From positions 3,665,646 through 3,729,645 of the forward strand of contig NC_012489.1 of assembly GCF_000010305.1 (NCBI RefSeq): a stretch of 64,000 nucleotides of DNA, read 5' to 3'. This document shows, piece after piece, positions 1 through 9,034 of this stretch; positions within the stretch are counted from its first letter, which is position 1, and every line of letters starts with the position of its first letter. The notes under the pieces are model-generated. The model ran no database searches. It had not been told where the DNA came from and saw nothing but the letters and a program-made list of their open reading frames with translations. The stretch is from Gemmatimonas aurantiaca T-27 (GTDB lineage Bacteria > Gemmatimonadota > Gemmatimonadetes > Gemmatimonadales > Gemmatimonadaceae). A program made the position numbers and the translations under genes.

Positions 1-1002
1 ATCTACGAAGGCGCGAGTCCCGCCACGGCCCTGCGCAAACATCAGGGCCTCGAGATCCGCACGCTCGACGACTATCGCCGTCGGTATGCGCAGTACAAGA
101 GCGATCCCAATCTGCGCGCCGCACACGAGCGATGCCCGTGGCTCGTCACGTGGGATGATCACGAGGTCGACAACAACTACGCCGGTCTCGTGGGCGAAAA
201 CGTCATGGAGTCGACGGAGCAGATGCAGCAGCGTCGTGCGGCGGCCTATCAAGGCTGGTGGGAACACCAGGCCGTGCGCGTACCACGGGTGAAATCCTGG
301 GCCGATCTCAACATCACGCGCACCGTGAACTGGGGATCGCTGTCGCGCTTCTACATGCTCGATACCCGGCAATACCGCGACGACCAAGCCTGCGGTGACA
401 TGATCAAGCCCGTCTGCGCCGATTCGCTCGATCCCAAGCGCACCATGCTCGGTGCCGCGCAGGAACAATGGCTGTACAACGGACTGGGCTCGTCCAAGGC
501 GCACTGGCAGGTCATCGCCAACCAGGTGATGATGGCACAGTACGATGCTGCTGCAGGGCCCGACTTCCGTGTCTCGATGGACCAGTGGGGTGGCTATCCG
601 GTCGCACGTGATCGCCTGCTCGGCGAGATCGGCAAGCGCGCCCCCAATCGGACCGTGGTCATCACCGGCGACATCCACACCAATTGGGTGCACGACCTGC
701 ACAACGGCTTCTCGCGCCCAGACCGACCGGTGATCGCCACGGAATTTGTGGGCACCAGCATCGCCTCCGACGGCGATGGCCGAGACATCGATGCCGCGCG
801 CCTGTCGACCATGCAGAGTGAAAACCCGCATCTCAAGTGGTACTCCGCGCGTCGCGGTTACGTACGTTGCCGCATCGACGAGCAGGCCTGGAACGTGGAC
901 TATCGCACCGTGCCGTTTGTCTCGCGTCCCGATGCGCCGATCAGCACCGCGACGTCGTGGCGGTTGCAGCATGGGAAGGCCGGGGCCGAACGCACCGCGT
1001 GA
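1..1002 (+). CDS. phoD: PhoD-like alkaline phosphatase/phosphodiesterase, C-terminal part (5' end outside window)
   Basis: The reading frame is open from the first base, so the start lies to the left of the window; 333 codons are visible. The protein carries the PhoD metallophosphatase signatures WDDHEVDNNYAG (about residues 44-55 of the visible part) and TGDIHTNWV near the C-terminal half, both of which supply metal-binding Asp and His residues in this family. PhoD enzymes are exported phosphomonoesterases/phosphodiesterases that usually leave through the Tat pathway, but the signal peptide would be in the missing part. The gene converges on an antiporter gene, with a perfect hairpin between the two ends. 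Confidence 0.9.
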   Translation: MYEGASPATALRKHQGLEIRTLDDYRRRYAQYKSDPNLRAAHERCPWLVTWDDHEVDNNYAGLVGENVMESTEQMQQRRAAAYQGWWEHQAVRVPRVKSWADLNITRTVNWGSLSRFYMLDTRQYRDDQACGDMIKPVCADSLDPKRTMLGAAQEQWLYNGLGSSKAHWQVIANQVMMAQYDAAAGPDFRVSMDQWGGYPVARDRLLGEIGKRAPNRTVVITGDIHTNWVHDLHNGFSRPDRPVIATEFVGTSIASDGDGRDIDAARLSTMQSENPHLKWYSARRGYVRCRIDEQAWNVDYRTVPFVSRPDAPISTATSWRLQHGKAGAERTA

Positions 1003-1010
1003 GCGGCGGG

Positions 1011-1045
1011 GATGTAGGGGACGAGTAGAGGCTGTCCCCTACATC
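1011..1045. terminator. Perfect 12-bp hairpin at a convergent gene end
   Basis: GATGTAGGGGAC (1011-1022) and GTCCCCTACATC (1034-1045) are exact inverted repeats around an 11-nt loop. The right arm overlaps the antiporter stop codon. There is no T-run on either side, so it would be a bidirectional hairpin without a U-tract rather than a classical intrinsic terminator. A related hairpin lies at 9008-9034. Confidence 0.6.
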
Positions 1046-2874
1046 CGTGACTGTGCCGGAAAGATCGTGCTGAACTCCCGCGTCGGCATGCGAGCGCCGC
1101 CACGCAGTGTCTGAACGATGTCGTCGGCTCGATCATCATCGCAGCCGATGGAGCGCAGGCTGTGGTAGGCCATGCCAAACGCCAACTCGCGCTCCCCCAT
1201 GAGCGCCTTGCTCACCCCCAGGCGCTCGAAGTGCTCCTGCTCCTGGTCGTTGTGGGTGCGCACGATGATGTCGATGTCGGGATTTTTTGCGCGCACCAGC
1301 TCGATCACATGTCGCGCGTGGTACGGATCGGGCGTCGCGACCACCAGCAGTCGCGCAAACTCCGGCTTGGCGTGTTCCAGAATGCCCGGACGCGTCGCGT
1401 CACCATATACTGCCGTCACGCCCAGCGTGCGCATCGCGTCCACCACACGGCGATCCTGGTCGATGGCGATGAAAGGCACCCCCACTCGCTGCAGTGCGTC
1501 GCCGATGGTGCGGCCCACACGACCATAACCAATCAGGATGGCGTGATTGGCCGGCGTGGCCATCCAGAGATCGGTGCTGTAAAGGCGCGGAGCCTTCTGT
1601 CGCTCGAGGCGATCGAGCAGGCGTGGATAGCGCGCCAGAAACTCGGCCAGACGATCCATGGCCAGGAACAGCAGCGGATTGAGGACGATCGTGACCAGAG
1701 CGGCAGCCAGAATGAGACTGCGCGCTTCTTCCGTGAGCACACCCAGTGTCACGCCGATGCCGGCCAGAATGAATGAGAACTCGCCGATCTGCCCAAAACT
1801 CGCCCCCAGTCGGAGCGAGGCACCCAAGGGGTGTCGCAAGAGCACCATCACCACTGCCGCGACCAGCGTATTGCCCACGATGATGACGGCCGACGTGAGC
1901 GCCACCCGCCCCGGTTCATGCAGCAGTACCGCCGGGTCGATGAGCATGCCGGCCGCCACGAAGAAGATCACGGCGAAGGCATCCTGCATGGGCAATGCGT
2001 CGGCACCGGCGCGATAGCTCAGGTCGGACTCGCTGATCACCACGCCGGCGACAAAGGCGCCCAGTGCGAAGGACACGCCAAACAATGCCGCGGCGCCGAC
2101 CGCCACCCCCAGCGACACCGCCAGCACGGCCAACGTGAACAGCTCGCGCGATCCCATGCGCGCCACATGCGTGAGCAACCATGGCACCGCACGGCGACCC
2201 ACCAATGCCATCAGGCCGATGAACGCACCGACCTTGAGCACGGTGATGATCACCACTTTGGCCAACCCGAAACCCACACCGGCCGACGCACCCGCCGCCG
2301 CGCTGCCCGGGGCCGCGCCATGCGCCGCATCGGCCACACCAGCGGCACCCAACGTCTCCAGCACCGCCGGCAGCATCACCAGCGCGATCACCACGACCAG
2401 ATCTTCGACCACCAGCCAACCCACGGCGATGCGCCCGTCGAGCGAATCGAGCAGGCCGCGGTCTTCCAGCACACGCAAGACCACCACGGTGGACGCCACC
2501 GACAACGACAGGCCAAACACCACGGCAGCCGGTGCGTCCCACCCCCAACTGAACGCCAGCACGGAACCAAGCCCCAGCGCGATCAGCATCTGGATGCACG
2601 CACCGGGCAGCGCGATGCGACGCACACGCAGCAGATCGCCGGGTGAGAAGTGCAGTCCCACGCCAAACATCAGCAGGATGACGCCGATCTCGGCGAGCTG
2701 ACTCGCCAGCGAGATATCGGAGACGTAGCCGGGGGAATGTGGGCCGAGCGCGATACCGGCGAGCAGATAGCCCACCAGTGGCGGCATCTTCAGCTTGGCC
2801 GCGATGAGCCCGAAGAGGAACGCCACGCCAAACGCCGCGGCAAGCGTGACGAGAAGACCAGTCTGCACATGCAT
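1039..2874 (-). CDS. CPA2-family cation:proton antiporter with RCK (TrkA-N) domain, KefB/YbaL-like
   Basis: This 611-residue protein has about a dozen hydrophobic segments over residues 1-410, followed by a cytoplasmic Rossmann domain from about residue 443 with the nucleotide-binding motif GYGRVG (449-454). The membrane part keeps the Kef-type patches VASTVVVLRVLEDRG and GWLVVEDLVVV. An Ala/Gly-rich loop near residues 175-200 looks like a lineage insertion. The family exchanges K+ or Na+ for protons in the inner membrane and is gated by nucleotide or glutathione adduct binding to the RCK domain. No KefF/KefG-type accessory gene is adjacent, so the ligand cannot be predicted. The ATG start lies directly before the first membrane helix. 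Confidence 0.93.
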   Translation of the reverse strand: MHVQTGLLVTLAAAFGVAFLFGLIAAKLKMPPLVGYLLAGIALGPHSPGYVSDISLASQLAEIGVILLMFGVGLHFSPGDLLRVRRIALPGACIQMLIALGLGSVLAFSWGWDAPAAVVFGLSLSVASTVVVLRVLEDRGLLDSLDGRIAVGWLVVEDLVVVIALVMLPAVLETLGAAGVADAAHGAAPGSAAAGASAGVGFGLAKVVIITVLKVGAFIGLMALVGRRAVPWLLTHVARMGSRELFTLAVLAVSLGVAVGAAALFGVSFALGAFVAGVVISESDLSYRAGADALPMQDAFAVIFFVAAGMLIDPAVLLHEPGRVALTSAVIIVGNTLVAAVVMVLLRHPLGASLRLGASFGQIGEFSFILAGIGVTLGVLTEEARSLILAAALVTIVLNPLLFLAMDRLAEFLARYPRLLDRLERQKAPRLYSTDLWMATPANHAILIGYGRVGRTIGDALQRVGVPFIAIDQDRRVVDAMRTLGVTAVYGDATRPGILEHAKPEFARLLVVATPDPYHARHVIELVRAKNPDIDIIVRTHNDQEQEHFERLGVSKALMGERELAFGMAYHSLRSIGCDDDRADDIVQTLRGGARMPTREFSTIFPAQSRM

Positions 2875-2927
2875 GCGGATAACCTAGTGGGGCGAGGGAA
2901 GCCCCCTCCCCCAGGGCGCGGATGCCG

Positions 2928-4019
2928 TCAGTGCTGAACGCCGTCGGACCGAGCGCCATCCCGCGCCGGGTCGAGTGCGAGCAAGGCGAAGGTGGCCAAC
3001 CAGTGCTCGCCCATGTAGTCCCCGGCCACCCACGGCAAACTGGCGGCGAGGTGACGGTCCACCGCCTGCATGGCCTGCGCGCGCCGCATATCACCCACCG
3101 CCATCGTGCCGGCAAGCGCACGCCAGCACCAACCGCGGCTCAGGTTCAACCCATCCAGGTGGGCGATCTTGTCGTCGGATCGATCGCTCACCTCGGCCGG
3201 CTGCAACAGCGTGGACGGTTCGCCCTGCGAAAGACGCGGCAGGAATTCCGCGAACCAATCGTGAAAGGCCTCCGGTGACAGCACCCACCGCATGCACTCG
3301 GCCTCGATCAAAGCCGACGAAAGGAAATCGTCACCACTCGGCTCCCAGGCCTGACAATCGTGATCACCCGCATACCAGCGCCGCGCGGTCGCACGCACCA
3401 GCAGGCCCAGCTCTCGTGCTGCGGGCAGTGACGAGGCGTCAGCGTATTCCAGCGCCAGCCGCAGCGCGAACGCGGTGTTGTAGTGCGTGCCCACGCGCAC
3501 CGGGTACGTGGCCTTGGGCAGGAACGCCAGAAACCGATCGACAAAACACGCAGTGAGTGGCGCCAGCGTGGCCGCCCATCGTTGTCCGGCCTCGGTGTCA
3601 TGCCGCTCCAGCTCTGCCGCCAGCATCAGCAACCACGCCCACCCGTACGGTCGTTCAAACGCGCCACGCGCCGCATGACGGGCATAGTCGACTTCCACGG
3701 CCATGCGCGCCTCGGTGAAGTACGTATCGAAACACGCCGCAATGCGCGCCGATTCGTCGAGCCTCGGAAATTTCCGTGCCACCGTCGCCATCAGCCAATA
3801 GCCGTGCACACACGAATGCCAGTCGAAGCTGCCGAAAAACACCGGATGCAACGACGCGGGGGACTGCACGTCCTCGTCATCCAGCAGAATATGATCGAGC
3901 TTGTTCGGGTACTCGCGCGCAACGTGCGCGAGCGCCAGACGCGCAAAATGCGCGGCCGTATCGGCATCGAGTGTGTTGACGGAACGACCTGCGGAAGATG
4001 GAGAGACGCTCTGGGTCAC
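2928..4019 (-). CDS. DUF2891-family protein
   Basis: The sequence resembles the DUF2891 family, soluble proteins of about 350 residues rich in Trp and His with motifs such as SFDWHSCVHGYW near the N-terminus. The pattern of paired helices with aromatic and acidic residues recalls alpha/alpha-barrel enzymes, but no biochemical role is known to me. A TTG codon at 4025 is also in frame; the GTG at 4019 is preferred because AGGA lies 8 nt upstream. The gene is 29 bp downstream of the DUF979 gene on the same strand, so it probably belongs to the DUF969-DUF979 operon and may act on the transported compound. That last point is inference from position. Confidence 0.8.
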   Translation of the reverse strand: MTQSVSPSSAGRSVNTLDADTAAHFARLALAHVAREYPNKLDHILLDDEDVQSPASLHPVFFGSFDWHSCVHGYWLMATVARKFPRLDESARIAACFDTYFTEARMAVEVDYARHAARGAFERPYGWAWLLMLAAELERHDTEAGQRWAATLAPLTACFVDRFLAFLPKATYPVRVGTHYNTAFALRLALEYADASSLPAARELGLLVRATARRWYAGDHDCQAWEPSGDDFLSSALIEAECMRWVLSPEAFHDWFAEFLPRLSQGEPSTLLQPAEVSDRSDDKIAHLDGLNLSRGWCWRALAGTMAVGDMRRAQAMQAVDRHLAASLPWVAGDYMGEHWLATFALLALDPARDGARSDGVQH

Positions 4020-4048
4020 CGGCAAGGTCCTGGAAACACGCGGCCGCG

Positions 4049-5002
4049 TCAGCGCGGAAACGCGAAGTACGCAAGCAGCACAATGTTGGCAGCCAGCAGC
4101 ATGAGGGCCGTCGGCACCTGTGCCTTGATGACGCCGTACCGATCACGTAACTCCAGCAACGCGGCGGGCACGATGTTGAAGTTCGCGGCCATCGGTGTCA
4201 TGAGCGTGCCACAAAACCCCGACAGCATACCGATCGCCGTCACGATCACCACATCTCCCTGATACTGCTGCACCACCAGCGGCAGACCGATACCTGCGGT
4301 CATCACGGGAAACGCGGCGAACGCATTGCCCATGATGATCGTGAAAAGCGCCATGCCCACCGCATAGGCCACCACGGCGGCGGTCGGCGTGCCCAATGGC
4401 AGGTACGTAGTGGCGAGTTCGGCGATGATCTTGCCCACGCCGGCGGCGGCAAACAGGGCGCCGAGCGCGGCGAGCGCCTGCGGCAACACGGCCGCCCATC
4501 CCACCGAGTCCATGAGCCGTCGCGCCTCGGTGATCGGGGCGAAAATGGGCGGTCGCAACATCACCAGGGCTGTGATCAACGCCAGCACCGTGGCCAGCCC
4601 GAGTGCCACCTGCGTGACCTGCTTCGGGTCGACCAGCGGTGTACCTCCAATCACGAGGCGACCGAGCAACAGACTGCCCAGGAAGGTGGCCACCGGCACC
4701 ACCAGCACGGGCACAAACAGGCGATTCCCCCAACGCGCTGCGGACTCCGCGCGCGCATCCGGTGTGGAGGCGTCTCGGGAGCTGGTGGCCAGCCCACGTG
4801 AGGCCGTCAGCACCATCAGCAGCACCAGGATGCCGTTGGTGAAGTCACCCAGATGTGAGCCGAGCAGAAAAATCACCGCATACAGCGCCCAGAACACCGT
4901 ATTGCGCACCGGCATGTGGCTCCGCCTGTCGCGGAAATTCACAATGGCGATGCCGGCCAGCATGAGCCCCATCAGCACATAGATCGCTTCCAGACGGATC
5001 AT
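4049..5002 (-). CDS. DUF979-family membrane protein, putative permease subunit
   Basis: This is a 317-residue, very hydrophobic protein with about nine membrane segments, starting MIRLEAIYVLMGLMLAGIA, which matches DUF979. The start is fixed by an ATGA overlap with the stop codon of the upstream DUF969 gene; longer versions read back through that gene and are not credible. DUF969 and DUF979 are nearly always neighbours and are thought to form a two-part permease. In other genomes they often sit near pyroglutamyl-peptidase or 5-oxoproline genes, but neither is present here, so the substrate is unknown. Confidence 0.85.
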   Translation of the reverse strand: MIRLEAIYVLMGLMLAGIAIVNFRDRRSHMPVRNTVFWALYAVIFLLGSHLGDFTNGILVLLMVLTASRGLATSSRDASTPDARAESAARWGNRLFVPVLVVPVATFLGSLLLGRLVIGGTPLVDPKQVTQVALGLATVLALITALVMLRPPIFAPITEARRLMDSVGWAAVLPQALAALGALFAAAGVGKIIAELATTYLPLGTPTAAVVAYAVGMALFTIIMGNAFAAFPVMTAGIGLPLVVQQYQGDVVIVTAIGMLSGFCGTLMTPMAANFNIVPAALLELRDRYGVIKAQVPTALMLLAANIVLLAYFAFPR

Positions 5003-5715
5003 GAGTGCGAGCCCTCGGGCGACGCACCCAGCGATTCCTGTTCGGCAAATTCGCGCGACTCCCGGCGCAGTTGTCGATCGAGCAACAGCAGACGGGTGCC
5101 GTGAATGAGGAACGCGATGATCGCGGTGGGAATTGCCCATCGGGCGAGGTGCAACGGCTCCACGAGGATCCCATTCTGCTCGAGGAACCCACGAATGAGC
5201 AGAATCGATCCGATGGCGACAAACACATCCTCGCCGAAGAACATGCCCACATTGTCCGCGGCCGCCGACATCGCCTTGATGCGTTCGCGCGTGGATTCGG
5301 GCAACGGGCCGTGTGCGTGTTCCGCCGCGGCTTCGGCCATCGGCGCCACGAGCGGACGCACCATCTGCGCATGACCGCCGAGTGATACGAGTCCGAGCGC
5401 CGACGTCACCTGGCGAAGCGTGAGATAGACCAGCAACACCCGACCGGCCGTGGCGGCGTGGATTTGCCCGATCACTTCACGCGCACGCTCCTTCAGGCCC
5501 GAGCGCTCCACTACACCGATCACCGGCAACACCAGCCACACGATGGCCACATAGCGGCTTTCCACGAACGCGTGGCCAAACGCCGCGATCACGTCGTGCA
5601 ACGATTGGCCGCTGGCCAGACCGGTGGCGAGACCGGCAACCGTCACCACCAGCAGCGCATTCAGTCGGAACGCAAAACCGAGGATGACGATGAGAATGCC
5701 AATGAGGGGAAGCAT
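4999..5715 (-). CDS. DUF969-family membrane protein, putative permease subunit
   Basis: The protein has 238 residues and several membrane helices. It begins MLPLIGILIVILGFAFRLN and contains the conserved stretch around VESRYVAIVWLVLPVIGVVERSGL and the soluble loop with SAAADNVGMFFGEDVF that typify DUF969. It is the first gene of the probable operon DUF969-DUF979-DUF2891 and overlaps the next gene by 4 bp, which implies translational coupling. GAGGGGAAGC lies directly upstream of the ATG and can serve as ribosome binding site. The likely role is one half of a small-molecule transporter in the inner membrane. Confidence 0.85.
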   Translation of the reverse strand: MLPLIGILIVILGFAFRLNALLVVTVAGLATGLASGQSLHDVIAAFGHAFVESRYVAIVWLVLPVIGVVERSGLKERAREVIGQIHAATAGRVLLVYLTLRQVTSALGLVSLGGHAQMVRPLVAPMAEAAAEHAHGPLPESTRERIKAMSAAADNVGMFFGEDVFVAIGSILLIRGFLEQNGILVEPLHLARWAIPTAIIAFLIHGTRLLLLDRQLRRESREFAEQESLGASPEGSHS

Positions 5716-5770
5716 GGCGGCGAAGATGCACCCCGAAAGGGCCGGCCACCATGCTCCCCCACGATCAGAC

Positions 5771-6526
5771 TCACCCTGGTCCGCCGCCGATCTTCTTGAA
5801 GACCTCGCCCATGTAGGCGAACATCGCCGGATCGGGGGTATTGGCCTGCACTGCGTTGATCTGCGTATGCTCCTGCTGGTACATGGCCCGCACGTTGGCG
5901 GCGATCTCGCGATTGCCGCCGGTGAACGCGTTCACGAGTTCCCGCCAGCGCACAGCCAGTGCCTGCAGGTCCGGGTCATCGGCGCTGGTGCCCTTGGCCA
6001 TGTGTGCACGCACGGCGGGGATCACCTCGCCCCAGGCCTGCTCGACCTCGCGCACCTTCTCGGTGCCCAGTGCCGCGCCCCGCGCCTGGATGTCCTGCAA
6101 CTGCTCGGGGGTGAAGTACTTCTCCATCATGATGGTCGCCTCGATGATGCGACACAGCTCCGTGAGGGGAACGTGTGTCGCGGTGTCCAAATGGCGCGCC
6201 AGTTGCTGCAACCGCTCGGTGAGTCGCTGCGTCTGCGCGAGTTGCGCCTGCAGCCGATCGAGATGCAGTTGAATGACACGCTGGGCAGAGAAGGCGCCGT
6301 GCAGCAGGCGCCTGATCTCGTCCAGAGGAAAACCCGTGGCGCGCAACGACTGGATCTGCTGGAGTCGCTGGACGTCTTCGTAGGTGTACAACCGGTGGCC
6401 GGCCGGCGTGCGCTGCGAAGGGACCAACAATCCGATCTCGTCGTAATGATGCAGGGTGCGCACCGAGAGCCCTGTCTGCGACGCCAGCGCGCCAACCTTG
6501 AGTGGTGGAGTACTGGCCTGCAGCAT
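5771..6526 (-). CDS. MerR-family transcriptional regulator with TipAS-like ligand domain
   Basis: The N-terminal part, LKVGALASQTGLSVRTLHHYDEIGLL, is a MerR winged helix-turn-helix, followed by a coiled-coil dimerisation helix rich in Gln and Leu. The C-terminal half ends AMFAYMGEVFKKIGGG, which resembles the TipAS antibiotic- or peptide-recognition domain. Such proteins bend a promoter with a long -35/-10 spacer and switch it on when ligand binds. The start MLQAS at 6526 is preferred over upstream in-frame ATG and GTG codons because GAGGTG sits 4 nt before it. It diverges from the exported M20 amidohydrolase at 6671 across 144 bp, so that gene is a plausible target, though this is inference. 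Confidence 0.88.
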   Translation of the reverse strand: MLQASTPPLKVGALASQTGLSVRTLHHYDEIGLLVPSQRTPAGHRLYTYEDVQRLQQIQSLRATGFPLDEIRRLLHGAFSAQRVIQLHLDRLQAQLAQTQRLTERLQQLARHLDTATHVPLTELCRIIEATIMMEKYFTPEQLQDIQARGAALGTEKVREVEQAWGEVIPAVRAHMAKGTSADDPDLQALAVRWRELVNAFTGGNREIAANVRAMYQQEHTQINAVQANTPDPAMFAYMGEVFKKIGGGPG

Positions 6527-6670
6527 GGGACACCTCGGGAAACGGGAACTGGACATGGCCACCAGCCCGGATGGGGCAGCCACAGCACACAGGCTAGGCC
6601 CTCACGTTACGTGAGGAGCAAGGGGTCCGCGAAAAATCCCTCCGCCCGGACCGGATGATATTCTTGAGGG

Positions 6671-8041
6671 ATGCCAGTTCCCCTGCCCCGCTCCCCGCGC
6701 CGTTCCCTCGGCACGCCCCTGACCGTCGGCCTGCTCGTTCTCTGTATGGCTGCGACACCCGCTGCGACCCGTGCGCAGGGGCAGACGTCGGCGGGTAAGC
6801 CGTCCCCGCTGATCCTCGACGTGGAGCGTCGCCTCCCGGCCGTCATGCCCAAAGTGGTCACCTGGCGCCGTGACCTGCATGAACATCCCGAGCTCTCCGG
6901 CAACGAGGTGCGCACCGCCAAGCTCGTGGCCGATCACCTGCGCGCCCTGGGCATCGACGTGCGTACCGGGGTGGGCGGTCACGGTGTGGTGGGCTTGCTC
7001 AAGGGCGGCAAACCCGGCCCCGTGGTGGCGCTGCGCGCCGACATGGACGCGCTGCCGGTGGCCGAACAGGTGGAGCTGCCATTCAAATCGAAGGTGACCG
7101 CCGAGTACCGCGGGCAGACCGTGGGGGTGATGCACGCCTGCGGACACGACACCCACGTGGCGATGCTGATGGGCGCCGCCGAAATTCTCGTTGGCATGAA
7201 GGCGCAACTGCCCGGTACGGTGAAGTTCATCTTCCAGCCCGCCGAGGAAGGACTGGGCAACGGCCGCACGGGCTCGAAGCTCATGATCGCCGATGGCGTG
7301 CTCGAGAATCCGAAAGTGGATGCGATTTTTGGCCTGCACGTGGGCAATGCACCCGTCGGGCAGATCAGCTATCGCCCAGGCCCGATGATGGCCGCGTCGA
7401 ACAACGTGTCCATCATCGTGAACGGCAAGCAGTCGCACGGCGCCATGCCGTGGGCCGGTACCGATCCCATCGTGATCGGTTCGCAGATCGTGGGGGCGCT
7501 CCAGACCATCGTCTCGCGGCAGACCGACATCAGCACGGTGCCGGCCATCATCACCATCGGCGCGTTCCAGAGTGGCGTGCGAGGCAACATCATCCCCGAC
7601 AGCGTGGTGATGTTGGGCACCATCCGCACATTCGACCTGGGCATCCGCAAAGAGATCTTTGCGCGGGTGACCCGTACGGCCGAACAGATCGCGTCGGCAT
7701 CGGGTGCGACGGCCCGTGTGGTGATCGACAGTGGCAACATCGTCACACGCAACGACAGCACGCTGACGCTGCGCATGATCCCCACCCTGCAGCGCGCGGC
7801 TGGTGAAGCGGGTGCGTTTCCGGCGCCACTGTGGACCGCGTCGGAAGATTTTTCGTGGTATCAGGAACGGGTGCCGGGATTTTTCTTCAACCTCGGTGTC
7901 ACCCCCAAGGGTACGGACTGGCGCACGGCGCCGGCCAATCACTCACCGCTGTTTTTCTCCGATGAAGCGGCACTCCCCACCGGCGTGCGGGCGCTGGCCA
8001 GCCTGGCGGTGGACTACCTCATGAACCCGGTTCGCCCATGA
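6671..8041 (+). CDS. Exported M20-family metallo-amidohydrolase
   Basis: This 456-residue protein has an N-terminal signal peptide (hydrophobic TVGLLVLCMAATPAATRAQ) and then an M20/amidohydrolase fold. Metal-site motifs are HACGHDTHVAM and QPAEEG, and the lid/dimerisation domain is visible in the middle (NNVSIIVNGKQSHGAMPW). Members hydrolyse N-acyl amino acids, hippurate-like amides or IAA conjugates; the exact substrate cannot be told. The export signal implies a periplasmic or surface role. A possible extended -10 (TGATATTCT) ends 6 nt before the ATG, with GAGGG directly before it, so the leader may be very short. The stop codon overlaps the next gene by ATGA. Confidence 0.92.
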   Translation: MPVPLPRSPRRSLGTPLTVGLLVLCMAATPAATRAQGQTSAGKPSPLILDVERRLPAVMPKVVTWRRDLHEHPELSGNEVRTAKLVADHLRALGIDVRTGVGGHGVVGLLKGGKPGPVVALRADMDALPVAEQVELPFKSKVTAEYRGQTVGVMHACGHDTHVAMLMGAAEILVGMKAQLPGTVKFIFQPAEEGLGNGRTGSKLMIADGVLENPKVDAIFGLHVGNAPVGQISYRPGPMMAASNNVSIIVNGKQSHGAMPWAGTDPIVIGSQIVGALQTIVSRQTDISTVPAIITIGAFQSGVRGNIIPDSVVMLGTIRTFDLGIRKEIFARVTRTAEQIASASGATARVVIDSGNIVTRNDSTLTLRMIPTLQRAAGEAGAFPAPLWTASEDFSWYQERVPGFFFNLGVTPKGTDWRTAPANHSPLFFSDEAALPTGVRALASLAVDYLMNPVRP

Positions 8042-8994
8042 ACGTGCGTCTTCGTGCTTCCCGGCGTGTGCATCACCTGTTGACCGGCGCCCTGTTGCTG
8101 CTCACGGCGGCCTGCGCTGGACGTCCTTCCACCACGTCAGCCAGCGGTTCGCCCGCGGCGCTACGGGTGTATGACAGCAAGGCGGGCAAGTTCGTGGGCT
8201 TCTCGCAGCTCATCGACGCGGCAGCGCAGCGTGACTTTGTGTTCTTCGGCGAGCAGCACGACGACCCAGCCACACACGCGGCGGAACATGCCGTGCTGGC
8301 CGCCCTCGGCGAACGACGCCCCCGCGTGATCGTGTCGCTGGAAATGTTCGAACGCGACGTGCAGCCGCTGCTCGATCAGTACCTGGCCGGGACAATCTCC
8401 GAAGCCAATTTCCTGGCCGGCTCACGTCCGTGGGATCGTTACACCACCGACTACCGACCCATGGTGGAACTCGCGCGGGTGCACGGCTGGCCGGTCGTTG
8501 CGTCGAATATTCCGCGCCCATTGGCCAGTGGCGTGAGCCGCCGCGGTCTGGCGACGTTCGATACGCTGAACGCCCGCGACAAGCGCTACGTGGCCCGTGA
8601 GCACAACTGTCCACGCGATCGGTACTACGACCTGTTCGCCGAGGCCATGGGTGGTCATGGCGCCGGCGGCGGCCCGCCCACGGCCTCGGACGTCGCGGCG
8701 ATGCAGGCCATGACGATGCGTTTTTACGAGGCGCAGTGCACGAAGGATGAGGCCATGGGTGAAGCCATCGCTGACGCCTGGAAGACTGCACCCAAGGGCA
8801 CGCTGATCTACCACGTGGATGGGGCATTCCACAGCGACTACGGGCTTGGCACCGTGGAACGCGCGAAACGACGCGCACCGTCAGCGTCGTCGATCATCCT
8901 CACAGCCATTCCGGTGCCGGATCTGGCGAAGATCGACCCCGCCACGCATCGCGAGAAAGCAGACTACGTGCTCTTCACGCGGGCACCTAAATAG
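8038..8994 (+). CDS. ChaN/DUF399-family haem-binding-type lipoprotein
   Basis: A lipoprotein signal peptide ends in LLLLTAACAG. The rest matches the ChaN family (Tiki/EreA-like fold): FVFFGEQHDDPATHAAEHAVL is the first conserved patch, followed by VSLEMFERDVQPLLDQYL and SRPWDRYTTDYRPMVELA, and near the end IYHVDGAFHSDYGLG. Campylobacter ChaN binds haem pairs and helps iron uptake, but the fold is also shared with putative hydrolases, so a role in haem uptake is only one option. The start codon overlaps the stop of the M20 amidohydrolase gene, so the two are co-translated. Confidence 0.87.
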   Translation: MNVRLRASRRVHHLLTGALLLLTAACAGRPSTTSASGSPAALRVYDSKAGKFVGFSQLIDAAAQRDFVFFGEQHDDPATHAAEHAVLAALGERRPRVIVSLEMFERDVQPLLDQYLAGTISEANFLAGSRPWDRYTTDYRPMVELARVHGWPVVASNIPRPLASGVSRRGLATFDTLNARDKRYVAREHNCPRDRYYDLFAEAMGGHGAGGGPPTASDVAAMQAMTMRFYEAQCTKDEAMGEAIADAWKTAPKGTLIYHVDGAFHSDYGLGTVERAKRRAPSASSIILTAIPVPDLAKIDPATHREKADYVLFTRAPK

Positions 8995-9007
8995 CGGCGG
9001 GTCGTCG

Positions 9008-9034
9008 CGGGGGACGGACTACTGCTGTCCCCCG
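9008..9034. terminator. 8-bp hairpin between convergent genes, same design as 1011-1045
   Basis: CGGGGGAC (9008-9015) pairs with GTCCCCCG (9027-9034) around an 11-nt loop that contains the stop codon of the minus-strand gene. Read on the minus strand, this hairpin and the one at 1011-1045 both fit GGGGACAGC-N7-CGTCCCC, so they look like two members of one sequence family. No T-run follows. Confidence 0.55.
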
